Shown here: piece by piece, positions 1 to 6,014 of the stretch | Numbering within the stretch: position 1 is the stretch's first letter | How the letters are laid out: each line of letters begins with the position of its first letter | NCBI GenBank assembly: GCA_902472555.1 | Contig: CABROF010000111.1 | Location: 1-7,452, forward strand | Source of the DNA: UMGS1851 sp900555605 | GTDB taxonomy: Bacteria; Bacillota; Clostridia; UBA1212; UBA1255 | Length of the DNA stretch: 7,452 nucleotides | Reading direction: 5' to 3' | Translations under genes and position numbers: made by a program | The notes under the pieces: generated by a model | Told to the model about the DNA's origin: nothing | The model's database searches: none | The model's input: the letters and a program-made list of their open reading frames with translations, nothing else

Positions 1-721
1 GGCAGGACCGCCGATCTGCCGGCGCCGTCCGTTTCATACTGCGCAGCACTGCCTTGTCCTCATCCGGAATTCTGTATGATTCCAACATTTTTTGTATGCT
101 CTTGTTATAGGTAAAATCATCCAGGTCATTGTCCTTTAAAAACAGCGCCGTGCGTTCCGGCATTTTTACATAGCACACAGACAGCGCCCAAGCCACGGCC
201 ATTTTCACATAATATCCAGGATGGCGCACGGAATTGTAAAAGGCCAGAACGCGTGCAATATATTCGGGTATAATAAAATAATCCATCAGCATAATGACCG
301 CAAAACGAAGCTCATATTCCCTTTCAGAACGAAAATAGCCACTGACAAAGGACCACGTTAATTCTCTGTTTTCCGGTTTTCCCGCTTCTTTTATGCCGGC
401 GCAAAAGCTGTCACACACAGACCAGCTGTTGATCTTAGGTACAAATTCGCGGGTCAGGCTGAGCTTTTCAATATATGGGGCCTGATATGCGCCAATCACC
501 ATGCCCTGCAGCATAATTTCTTCAAAATAATCCGCGTTTGACTGTTTCAGATAGGTTCGCACATCGGACTTTGCAATGGTTTTGGCCAGCTTGCGCAGCG
601 CAGGCAGCCGGACTCCTATCACACCCTCCACCCCTGGCAGAAGCTTTGCGGTAAACACCCGATAATCCTCTTCCGCTAAGGAAAAAAGAGTCTCCCTGAT
701 ATCTACCCATTGATTTTCCAA
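1..721 (-). CDS. DNA alkylation repair protein, AlkD-like (3' end outside window)
   Basis: A cytoplasmic HEAT-like-repeat DNA glycosylase, expected to excise positively charged alkylated bases such as 3-methyladenine and 7-methylguanine. There are 240 codons without a stop, running off the left edge. The signature INSWSVCDSFC lies at residues 97-107. W100, D104, R139 and W178 reproduce the spacing of the known Bacillus cereus AlkD active-site residues W109, D113, R148 and W187, all shifted by nine, so the enzyme looks intact. The family is usually about 230 residues and often ends near a motif like the LRSMKR seen at 226-231, so the stop is probably just outside. The start is TTG, set by a perfect AGGAGG seven bases upstream. 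The gene begins 30 bases after the propeller gene with no terminator between, so it is probably the last or a late gene of the envelope operon. Its functional link to the other genes is unclear. Confidence 0.9.
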   Translation of the reverse strand, partial: MENQWVDIRETLFSLAEEDYRVFTAKLLPGVEGVIGVRLPALRKLAKTIAKSDVRTYLKQSNADYFEEIMLQGMVIGAYQAPYIEKLSLTREFVPKINSWSVCDSFCAGIKEAGKPENRELTWSFVSGYFRSEREYELRFAVIMLMDYFIIPEYIARVLAFYNSVRHPGYYVKMAVAWALSVCYVKMPERTALFLKDNDLDDFTYNKSIQKMLESYRIPDEDKAVLRSMKRTAPADRRSC

Positions 722-728
722 TTGTCAT

Positions 729-734
729 CCTCCT
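729..734 (-). promoter_or_regulatory. Ribosome binding site fixing the TTG start of the AlkD-like gene
   Basis: A perfect AGGAGG on the minus strand. The TTG at 721 lies seven bases downstream, an ideal spacing, and opens the 240-codon AlkD frame. An ATG at 728 directly abuts the site with no spacer and opens a different frame that stops at 522, so it is a decoy that could mislead an automated gene caller. Confidence 0.85.
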
Positions 735-751
735 TTTCCCGCGTAATATCG

Positions 752-2479
752 TTATTCGGATTCTACAGGCAGGAGAATCAGGTCATACCTGCCGTATGCA
801 GTATCCTGTCCAGGGGCCGGCGCAGCCGCATAGTACAGCCTCCCGAAAGAAACATACGGCACACCTATGCCCTGGTATAGCACCGGAAATACTGCCCCAT
901 CATCGGGGTACCGCATAGAATAAACCAGATTCTCCCCTGTTTTTGTCTCTGCATACAGGTAACACTGCTCTGAGCCGCGCAGCACCCGCAGCTGCCGATA
1001 GGTGCGCCGATCGGCGGCACTGTTCAAAATATCACGGTTTAAAACGTTTCCCTCCGCAGAAAGTACGGAAATGCTTTTTACGGAGCCATCGTCATAGAAG
1101 GCAGTATACAGCATCACATTGCCGCTTTTGAGAACGGTATCGCAGTAGAGTCCCCTGGTGGGCGGCACATTCAGTGCAACTGCCTCCCCTGCGCTGGCGG
1201 GTCCGTCATACCGGAGCCGTACACGGAATAAGCCGTAGTTATAGCTGGATCCCTTATTCATCCAGCTTTCCGGATTGCTTCGATTCCAAATCCAGGTGCC
1301 CTCTGTCAGCCGGACAATATAAAAGACAGAGAAATCCGTTGTATAGACCTCCATATAACGCGTAATCATGTCCCGGCGCTTTTTATAATAGCCGTCAAAC
1401 TCCATCAAAGAAATCGGCTGCGCTTCATCTCCCTGCGCGCCGCACGGCAGCAGATACAGTCTTCTGGGCGTTGCGGCAATAAAGGTCTCTGATTCGGAGT
1501 CATACGCAAAGATTTTATAGATATCGCCGATGGTATGATATACGGTATATTCTCGATCCCCGTCCACACATACCAATTTGTTTTCCAGTTCTGTAAAGTA
1601 ATAATACTTTTCAGGTTTTTTTGTCGGATAAATGCATGTTGGGACCGTAAGGTAAAATGATTTTTCCAGCTTTCGGCTCGCTCCCTGCGTATAAACATAA
1701 TCGCCGCCGCTGCCTTTATAATAGACTGTAAGCGTTTCGGATACAACATCATAAGGATATCGGTCCGCTCCCGGAAAATAAACGGACTCCACTCCGGAGG
1801 CCAACTGTTTTTCCGTATTTTCCCTGATATCATAAAAATACAGGCCGCCGTCTCTTGTGTGCATAAGCAGTCCTCTGTAAGCAGAAATATATTTTGCCGC
1901 TACATTTTCCCTCAGCAGGGTGCTTGTCCCGCCGCGATATAAAAAAATCTGATTTGCAAGCGTATAGCCTGTAGCGTAAACCACTGTCGGCCCGGCGCCC
2001 GCCTCTTCCGCAGAATCTGATTCAATCAAAACAAAGGAATCCACGCGCGCACCGATCAGGCCTGTCTCGGCAGTCTGCAGATTCGTGTAAAACAACGTTG
2101 GAATCTCATTCATCTGCAAAAGAAACAGCACATAGCGGCCGTCCCGGCTCACATAGCAGTTTCGCCGCAGACGGAGAGATTTCGTAATATCATATTGTTT
2201 TGCGGTAAAACGAATATCCGAATCCGGAGGGGTAATATCCCGTTCTTCGCCCTGATAGGCAAGATAAAGCCGATTCTCCCGCGGATATATCAGCGGCGGA
2301 AATTCCAGTTCTTCCGTCGATCCGTCGATATGCAGTACGGTTTCTTCTACGGAACCTGCGCTTCCCGCAGAACCGATCAGCCCCGTAAGCCATCGGTCCA
2401 CCGCAGGAATCCGCAGAATCAAGTAAACACAAAGCAACGCCAAAACAAATATGATAGCAAATCGAAAAAACTTTTTCAT
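752..2479 (-). CDS. Membrane-anchored protein with large exported beta-propeller-like domain (function unknown)
   Basis: 575 residues; no family recognised. Residues 1-4 are basic, 5-24 form one transmembrane helix, and the rest is predicted outside the cell. There is no lipobox (LALLC lacks a small residue before Cys), so this is a signal anchor, not a lipoprotein. After a short Gly/Ser linker (36-43) the ectodomain is rich in Tyr and shows about ten hairpin-like units, for example near 70-84, 109-121, 128-143, 177-192, 212-227, 260-275, 301-315, 340-359, 469-485 and 518-537. YVSRDGRYVLF at 109-119 resembles TolB/WD40-like blades. An upstream ATG at 2530 gives a longer frame, but the start at 2479 is preferred: it overlaps the preceding stop as ATGA, has GAGG five bases upstream, and starts the hydrophobic leader properly. 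It is probably translationally coupled to the preceding propeller gene. A sensory, scaffolding or wall-binding role is only inference. Confidence 0.8.
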   Translation of the reverse strand: MKKFFRFAIIFVLALLCVYLILRIPAVDRWLTGLIGSAGSAGSVEETVLHIDGSTEELEFPPLIYPRENRLYLAYQGEERDITPPDSDIRFTAKQYDITKSLRLRRNCYVSRDGRYVLFLLQMNEIPTLFYTNLQTAETGLIGARVDSFVLIESDSAEEAGAGPTVVYATGYTLANQIFLYRGGTSTLLRENVAAKYISAYRGLLMHTRDGGLYFYDIRENTEKQLASGVESVYFPGADRYPYDVVSETLTVYYKGSGGDYVYTQGASRKLEKSFYLTVPTCIYPTKKPEKYYYFTELENKLVCVDGDREYTVYHTIGDIYKIFAYDSESETFIAATPRRLYLLPCGAQGDEAQPISLMEFDGYYKKRRDMITRYMEVYTTDFSVFYIVRLTEGTWIWNRSNPESWMNKGSSYNYGLFRVRLRYDGPASAGEAVALNVPPTRGLYCDTVLKSGNVMLYTAFYDDGSVKSISVLSAEGNVLNRDILNSAADRRTYRQLRVLRGSEQCYLYAETKTGENLVYSMRYPDDGAVFPVLYQGIGVPYVSFGRLYYAAAPAPGQDTAYGRYDLILLPVESE

Positions 2480-3831
2480 ACATACCTCATCCTTAGTAAG
2501 ACCAATCCCCCGGCAGCAACAATCAGCCAAGGCAGAAGCAGCGTTGTCTGTAAATAAACATCCTCTATTTCAGTATATTGCGCAACACGGCGCATTTCTT
2601 CGGCATATGCCGCTGCCGAAGAAAAGTAGCGCATACGGTATGCACCGGAACCGTTTACCGATGTGTATGCATAAATTCCGTTTCTTTGAACACAGTACAG
2701 TACGGAATCACTGCTCACGGAAAATTCTTCGGAGGCCTTCTGTCTCAATTCCGTGTCAAGCTCATACAAATAACCGGTAAAATATGCATCTTCAGCGGAT
2801 TGTGCGGCTGCGGCATATAAAAAAACCGCCTGATCCGATACGCCGCATAAGACCGGCAGCAGGTGATTCGTCCCTGCCGTATATTGCAGCAGACGCGGCT
2901 GCGTGCCGTCTCCGTTTAAGAGTACAAGAAACGCGTTTACCGCGCCGCGGCTGTCAAAATCCCGGCGTACCAGAGGCCGGAATGGCATCGGAAGCATCGG
3001 AAGCGCTTCATCGTCAGGCCGGGAGACTGCGTCAGATATCTCTGTATCCCCGCTTTCCGCCACAGGCCTTTCTCTATACTGTCCGTACATAAAATAATGC
3101 TCCCCGAGCTGGCTACCGTAAAGCACAGCAGAATCATATTTTTCATGATCAAATACATGATACTCCCACACAAGCCCACCCTGCTGATCATAGCCTGCCG
3201 CATATGCACCCGTTTTACGCCCGGAAACAATCAGTTTCTCATCCACCTGCGTGACCGACGTCACTTCCGTTTCCGCGCCTGTCGGCAGCACACATCGGAC
3301 CGCGCCCTCCGCATCAAAAACCCGGACCTCTCCGCTGCCTGTGCAGGCGTAAAGTGCTTCCGCGCCATTCAGACAAAATACGGCCTCATAGCCCCCCGCG
3401 GCAGTTGCCGCGCTCAGCGTCGTCTTTTTTTCTGTATTGCCGTCCTGATCCGCAAAAAGAAGCACACCGTAGCTGCGGACCGAAGCATCCGCAGGCTGCA
3501 TAAGACATGCCAGCACTGGTCCGTGTTCCCACCGGCCAATGTCCGTAATCCGCACGCATACATCTCCGCCGTCAATCACATGATAGGCAATCAGGCCGCC
3601 CCGGTCATCATAAATTTTATAATAGCTGTTCTCTCCCAGTGTCCCCGCCACAACGCTTCTGCCGCTGTCCAAGCCTTCTATATGCTGAATTGTCATACCC
3701 GCCTCAAAGCAATCGCCGTAAACCGGAGCATACATATCCGATCTGACAGAAATTGCGGTCAGGAATACGGATGCCGCAATCGCGGCCGCCGCTGACAGCA
3801 CGATCATATATTTCAAAAAACGCTTGAGCAT
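2476..3831 (-). CDS. Exported beta-propeller-like protein with a membrane helix at each end (function unknown)
   Basis: 451 residues; no family recognised. Basic start, transmembrane helix about 7-28, a long ectodomain, then a second helix about 427-446 and a short basic tail RMRYV that should lie inside. The ectodomain has repeated hairpins of the form hydrophobic-x-D-x-x-G-x-hydrophobic: YDDRGG (74-79), ADQDGN (127-132), FDAEGA (172-177), YDQQGG (214-219), LNGDGT (305-310) and a weaker one at 354-370. This suggests a PQQ-like beta-propeller; GLVWEY at 219-224 is typical of such blades. An acidic, proline-rich stretch at 259-287 looks like a flexible insertion. The start has AAGGA nine bases upstream. 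The gene follows the YdbT-like gene by 38 bases and overlaps the next gene by ATGA. Likely a membrane-bound partner of its neighbours; the ligand is unknown. Confidence 0.8.
   Translation of the reverse strand: MLKRFLKYMIVLSAAAAIAASVFLTAISVRSDMYAPVYGDCFEAGMTIQHIEGLDSGRSVVAGTLGENSYYKIYDDRGGLIAYHVIDGGDVCVRITDIGRWEHGPVLACLMQPADASVRSYGVLLFADQDGNTEKKTTLSAATAAGGYEAVFCLNGAEALYACTGSGEVRVFDAEGAVRCVLPTGAETEVTSVTQVDEKLIVSGRKTGAYAAGYDQQGGLVWEYHVFDHEKYDSAVLYGSQLGEHYFMYGQYRERPVAESGDTEISDAVSRPDDEALPMLPMPFRPLVRRDFDSRGAVNAFLVLLNGDGTQPRLLQYTAGTNHLLPVLCGVSDQAVFLYAAAAQSAEDAYFTGYLYELDTELRQKASEEFSVSSDSVLYCVQRNGIYAYTSVNGSGAYRMRYFSSAAAYAEEMRRVAQYTEIEDVYLQTTLLLPWLIVAAGGLVLLRMRYV
2985..3002. repeat. Two tandem copies of a 9-base unit inside the 451-residue protein gene
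   Basis: GCATCGGAA occurs twice in tandem on the plus strand. Read on the coding strand it gives LPMLPM at residues 279-284, in the proline-rich insertion of the ectodomain. It is in frame and may reflect slippage in a region under weak constraint. Confidence 0.7.
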
Positions 3832-3869
3832 ATCACGACATCCTTATAGGTAATCATAAACAAGACTTA

Positions 3870-5372
3870 TTATAGCACAGGAAAATCCGTTTGGGTAGCA
3901 AGATACGTTTTCGCCTTTTCATATGGAAGGCTTACGACTCTATGCCGATGACCGTATTCGCTGTACGTGTAAAATATCAGATCACACGTTCCGGAAGCCT
4001 TTTGAAAAATACTGCGCCGAAAGGATACATAGTTCAGCTTCTCTCTCGGTATAATTACCGTATGGATAAAAAAGCCTTTTGTATAGCACAGAGTTAAGGT
4101 GGTCTCCGAAACAGAAATTCCCGCCGAGCCGTGTCCGGCAAGCCGCAGGATAAACATCCAAATAAACGGCAGGACTGCCATAAATCCTAAGAAATAAATC
4201 AGTTCTCCCCAAACCGCGCCGAGGTTTACGCCAAAAGCCGCGATCGTCGGCGAAAGAATCGGCAACAGCCACGGAATCAGCCATGGCAGAATAAAATAAA
4301 AAACAGCAATCACCGCAGTAATGCCTGCCAGAGGACTCCACAGATAGCGCACCGCGGAACGCCGCATCGGCCGGATCTGTACCGGTGTCTCCTGGAACTC
4401 CGGCAGCAAAAGCTTTAGATAGATCCGAGTGGCCTTATTCGTCGCCGCCGGGATTACGGCCGCCATCTTCTGCTGTACCTTTCCATACCCGGTGCACTGA
4501 ATAAACACCATATTCAGGCGGAACATCCGGGAAAGCAAATTTTGGCGTCTATCAATAAAATTAATGTGATTCACGCGGCATACGCTTTCGCTCCGCACGA
4601 AAAGTCCATGCCGGAGCATCAGCCTGTCGCCCTGACGATATACGGAAAACTTCATGTAATATAAATAATTCCGCATAAAGCCCAAAAACCACAGACCTAA
4701 AATTACGATTGCCAGAATCGCAGCCGTCTGCGGGATAAAAATAAGATATTCCGCGGCATGCTCCAATCTAAAGCGCAGCAGCTCTAAAATATCCTCTCCG
4801 AATATTTTACCTGCCTGACGGATAAATAATGCCGCGTATACCGCGCTTCCCAATGCACTTGATACGCAGATCGACATAAATGCCACTTCATACCACCGCG
4901 GGCTGTATCCCCGCTTTAAAAAGGGCGCCACAGGCTTTGCATCCTGCAGCTGCTGCAGCACAGGCATATCTTTTTCGCGTACCGTCAATTTCACATCCAC
5001 GCGCTGTGCCAAACCGCCGTCCGTATCCACATAAACACGCACTGCCCGAAACGGCCGCATATAAAATGGAATGCTTTCCGATAAAGTTGCAATTGCCTTT
5101 TGGGGAATACAGCTTTCCCGCCGGATGAGAACCCCGGTACGAATAATCAGCTGATTTGCTTCCACCTGATAGGTTTTACAGCGCCAGTTGATATAAGATG
5201 CAGTTAAAATAAACAAAATCACAAGAAGGTCCAGCCATGCGCCCGAAAGCCAGGCGCGGAAGCCTTCCGGAGAAAAGATAAACGCCACCCCTCTGATCAG
5301 GGGAATTAGCAGCAGGAAAAGGCGTTTCCAAATGTTTTCCAAAACCGAAATGGGATGCATATGCAGTCTCAT
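3870..5372 (-). CDS. Triple bacterial PH-domain membrane protein, YdbT-like
   Basis: 500 residues, close to the length of Bacillus YdbT. Six predicted transmembrane helices come in three pairs (about 17-33 and 45-62; 162-184 and 208-232; 345-372 and 386-410). Each pair is followed by a bPH_2 (formerly DUF304) domain: about 66-140, 240-320 and 417-495. Family features include NQLIIRTGVLIRRES (73-87), DRLMLRHGLFVRSES (249-263) followed by RQNLLSRMFRL (276-286), and TTLTLCYTKGFF (424-435). The third domain is the most divergent. The start at 5372 has AAAGGGG ten bases upstream and overlaps the YdbS-like stop as ATGA; a start four codons later is possible. In B. subtilis the ydbST pair belongs to the sigma-W regulon and protects against a circular bacteriocin, so a role in envelope defence or peptide resistance is likely by homology. 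The molecular mechanism is not established. Confidence 0.88.
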   Translation of the reverse strand: MRLHMHPISVLENIWKRLFLLLIPLIRGVAFIFSPEGFRAWLSGAWLDLLVILFILTASYINWRCKTYQVEANQLIIRTGVLIRRESCIPQKAIATLSESIPFYMRPFRAVRVYVDTDGGLAQRVDVKLTVREKDMPVLQQLQDAKPVAPFLKRGYSPRWYEVAFMSICVSSALGSAVYAALFIRQAGKIFGEDILELLRFRLEHAAEYLIFIPQTAAILAIVILGLWFLGFMRNYLYYMKFSVYRQGDRLMLRHGLFVRSESVCRVNHINFIDRRQNLLSRMFRLNMVFIQCTGYGKVQQKMAAVIPAATNKATRIYLKLLLPEFQETPVQIRPMRRSAVRYLWSPLAGITAVIAVFYFILPWLIPWLLPILSPTIAAFGVNLGAVWGELIYFLGFMAVLPFIWMFILRLAGHGSAGISVSETTLTLCYTKGFFIHTVIIPREKLNYVSFRRSIFQKASGTCDLIFYTYSEYGHRHRVVSLPYEKAKTYLATQTDFPVL

Positions 5373-5821
5373 GGCGCCGCATCCCCTTTCCTTTCTCCGC
5401 AGATCTGCAGCTTAAGCCGCTCTGCATCCGCAGCCGAAATACCATGGACCATGATAAAGCTTCCGGCAGTAAATATGATAAGCATAACAAGACCGCAGCG
5501 TTTGCTCAGCGGCTCATAGACAGTGCTGACATAAACAATGCGTGAAAACGGAACGCAACGTTTCTGATGGACAAATACGCCGGATTCAACAAACAGCCGC
5601 TCCCCTTCAACGCAGCAGCGCAGGCTCCGGTAAAAAGCAGGCAGATAAAAAATACTGATATATAAGTATACAGCTCCCCATAACGCCGTAAAAATCCAGC
5701 CGATTCCGTACGGCACGGACCACCGCAGCAGGAGGATTGATATAATTGCCGGAACACAAGCCAATAATAAGAGATAAAGTTCCCATATCCGGAGAATTTT
5801 TTTATTCGGCTTGTTGGACAT
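5369..5821 (-). CDS. Small bacterial PH-domain membrane protein, YdbS-like
   Basis: 150 residues from ATG 5821, close to Bacillus YdbS. Two transmembrane helices (about 13-32 and 39-62) precede one bPH_2 domain at about 66-139, with GERLFVESGVFVHQKRCVPFSRI at its core and EPLSKRCGLVMLIIFTAGS as the conserved second half. Only the short charged N-terminus precedes the first helix, so the PH domain should be cytoplasmic. It is the first gene after the leftward promoter and ends in an ATGA overlap with the YdbT-like gene, implying coupled translation and a heteromeric complex. The start is the weak point: a GTG four codons upstream (5833, giving 154 residues) has GGAG only one base away, which is too close, whereas ATG 5821 has GGAG 13 bases or GTGAG seven bases upstream. 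The frame is closed by a TGA at 5843-5845, so no longer form exists. Confidence 0.85.
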   Translation of the reverse strand: MSNKPNKKILRIWELYLLLLACVPAIISILLLRWSVPYGIGWIFTALWGAVYLYISIFYLPAFYRSLRCCVEGERLFVESGVFVHQKRCVPFSRIVYVSTVYEPLSKRCGLVMLIIFTAGSFIMVHGISAADAERLKLQICGERKGDAAP

Positions 5822-5873
5822 TCCGGCACTCACACTCCGTCTTCATTCATAATAAAATTGCGCAAGCGAATAT

Positions 5874-5902
5874 AGTATACGGATTTCCCGCGCTGTGCGC
5901 AA
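5874..5902 (-). promoter_or_regulatory. Sigma-A-type promoter for the five-gene leftward operon
   Basis: On the minus strand, TTGCGC (5902-5897) and TATACT (5879-5874) are separated by exactly 17 bases. Transcription would begin near 5867, leaving a leader of about 45 bases before ATG 5821. I found no sigma-W-like GAAAC/CGTA pair at the right spacing, unlike the known Bacillus ydbST promoter. Confidence 0.7.
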
Positions 5903-5911
5903 GTAATTTTC

Positions 5912-5923
5912 GCTTTTAAAAGC
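5912..5923. promoter_or_regulatory. 12-base perfect palindrome between divergent -35 boxes (candidate operator)
   Basis: GCTTTTAAAAGC is self-complementary and sits in the 23-base gap between the two outward-facing -35 elements. A dimeric regulator here could affect both promoters. The sequence is AT-rich at its centre, so a chance palindrome is possible. No regulator gene is seen in the window. Confidence 0.35.
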
Positions 5924-5925
5924 AA

Positions 5926-5954
5926 TTGCCCGAACCTGCATATTATGATACAAT
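5926..5954 (+). promoter_or_regulatory. Extended -10 promoter for the rightward membrane-protein gene
   Basis: TTGCCC (5926-5931), a 17-base spacer, and TACAAT (5949-5954) preceded by TGA, giving an extended -10 of TGATACAAT. Transcription should begin near 5961, with a leader of about 54 bases before ATG 6015. A 5-3-5 inverted repeat, TTTTG-TGC-CAAAA (5957-5969), covers this start site and could be a repressor site. Confidence 0.7.
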
Positions 5955-6004
5955 CATTTTGTGCCAAAAATATGCCGATCATACATGCAAAAGATAATCC
6001 CCGC

Positions 6005-6010
6005 GAGGTG
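6005..6010 (+). promoter_or_regulatory. Ribosome binding site of the rightward gene
   Basis: GAGGTG ends four bases before ATG 6015 and supports that start. The leader upstream contains no competing start codon with a comparable site. Confidence 0.7.
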
Positions 6011-6014
6011 TCAT

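Noticed and set aside
1405..1833. A 142-codon minus-strand open frame
   Set aside because: Same strand but a different frame inside the 575-residue protein gene; no separate ribosome site and no recognisable domain.
2480..2530. Upstream ATG extending the 575-residue protein to 592 residues
   Set aside because: It would add a Cys-rich, non-hydrophobic stretch in front of a good signal anchor and overlap the previous gene by 55 bases; the ATGA-coupled start at 2479 with GAGG upstream is better.
3097..3795. A 232-codon plus-strand open frame
   Set aside because: It lies entirely antisense to the 451-residue protein gene, has no clear ribosome site, and its translation is rich in basic and Cys residues typical of a shadow frame. 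The minus-strand gene has a signal anchor, repeats and operon coupling.
5830..5850. A six-codon mini-ORF (MNEDGV) ending at the YdbS-like GTG, as a possible leader peptide
   Set aside because: No ribosome site precedes it, and its length and content show no attenuator features such as repeated codons or a following terminator hairpin.
5870..5915. Sigma-W-type promoter for the PH-domain operon, expected from Bacillus ydbST
   Set aside because: CGTA occurs at 5878-5881 on the minus strand, but no GAAAC-like box lies about 16 bases upstream; the sigma-A-type match is far better.
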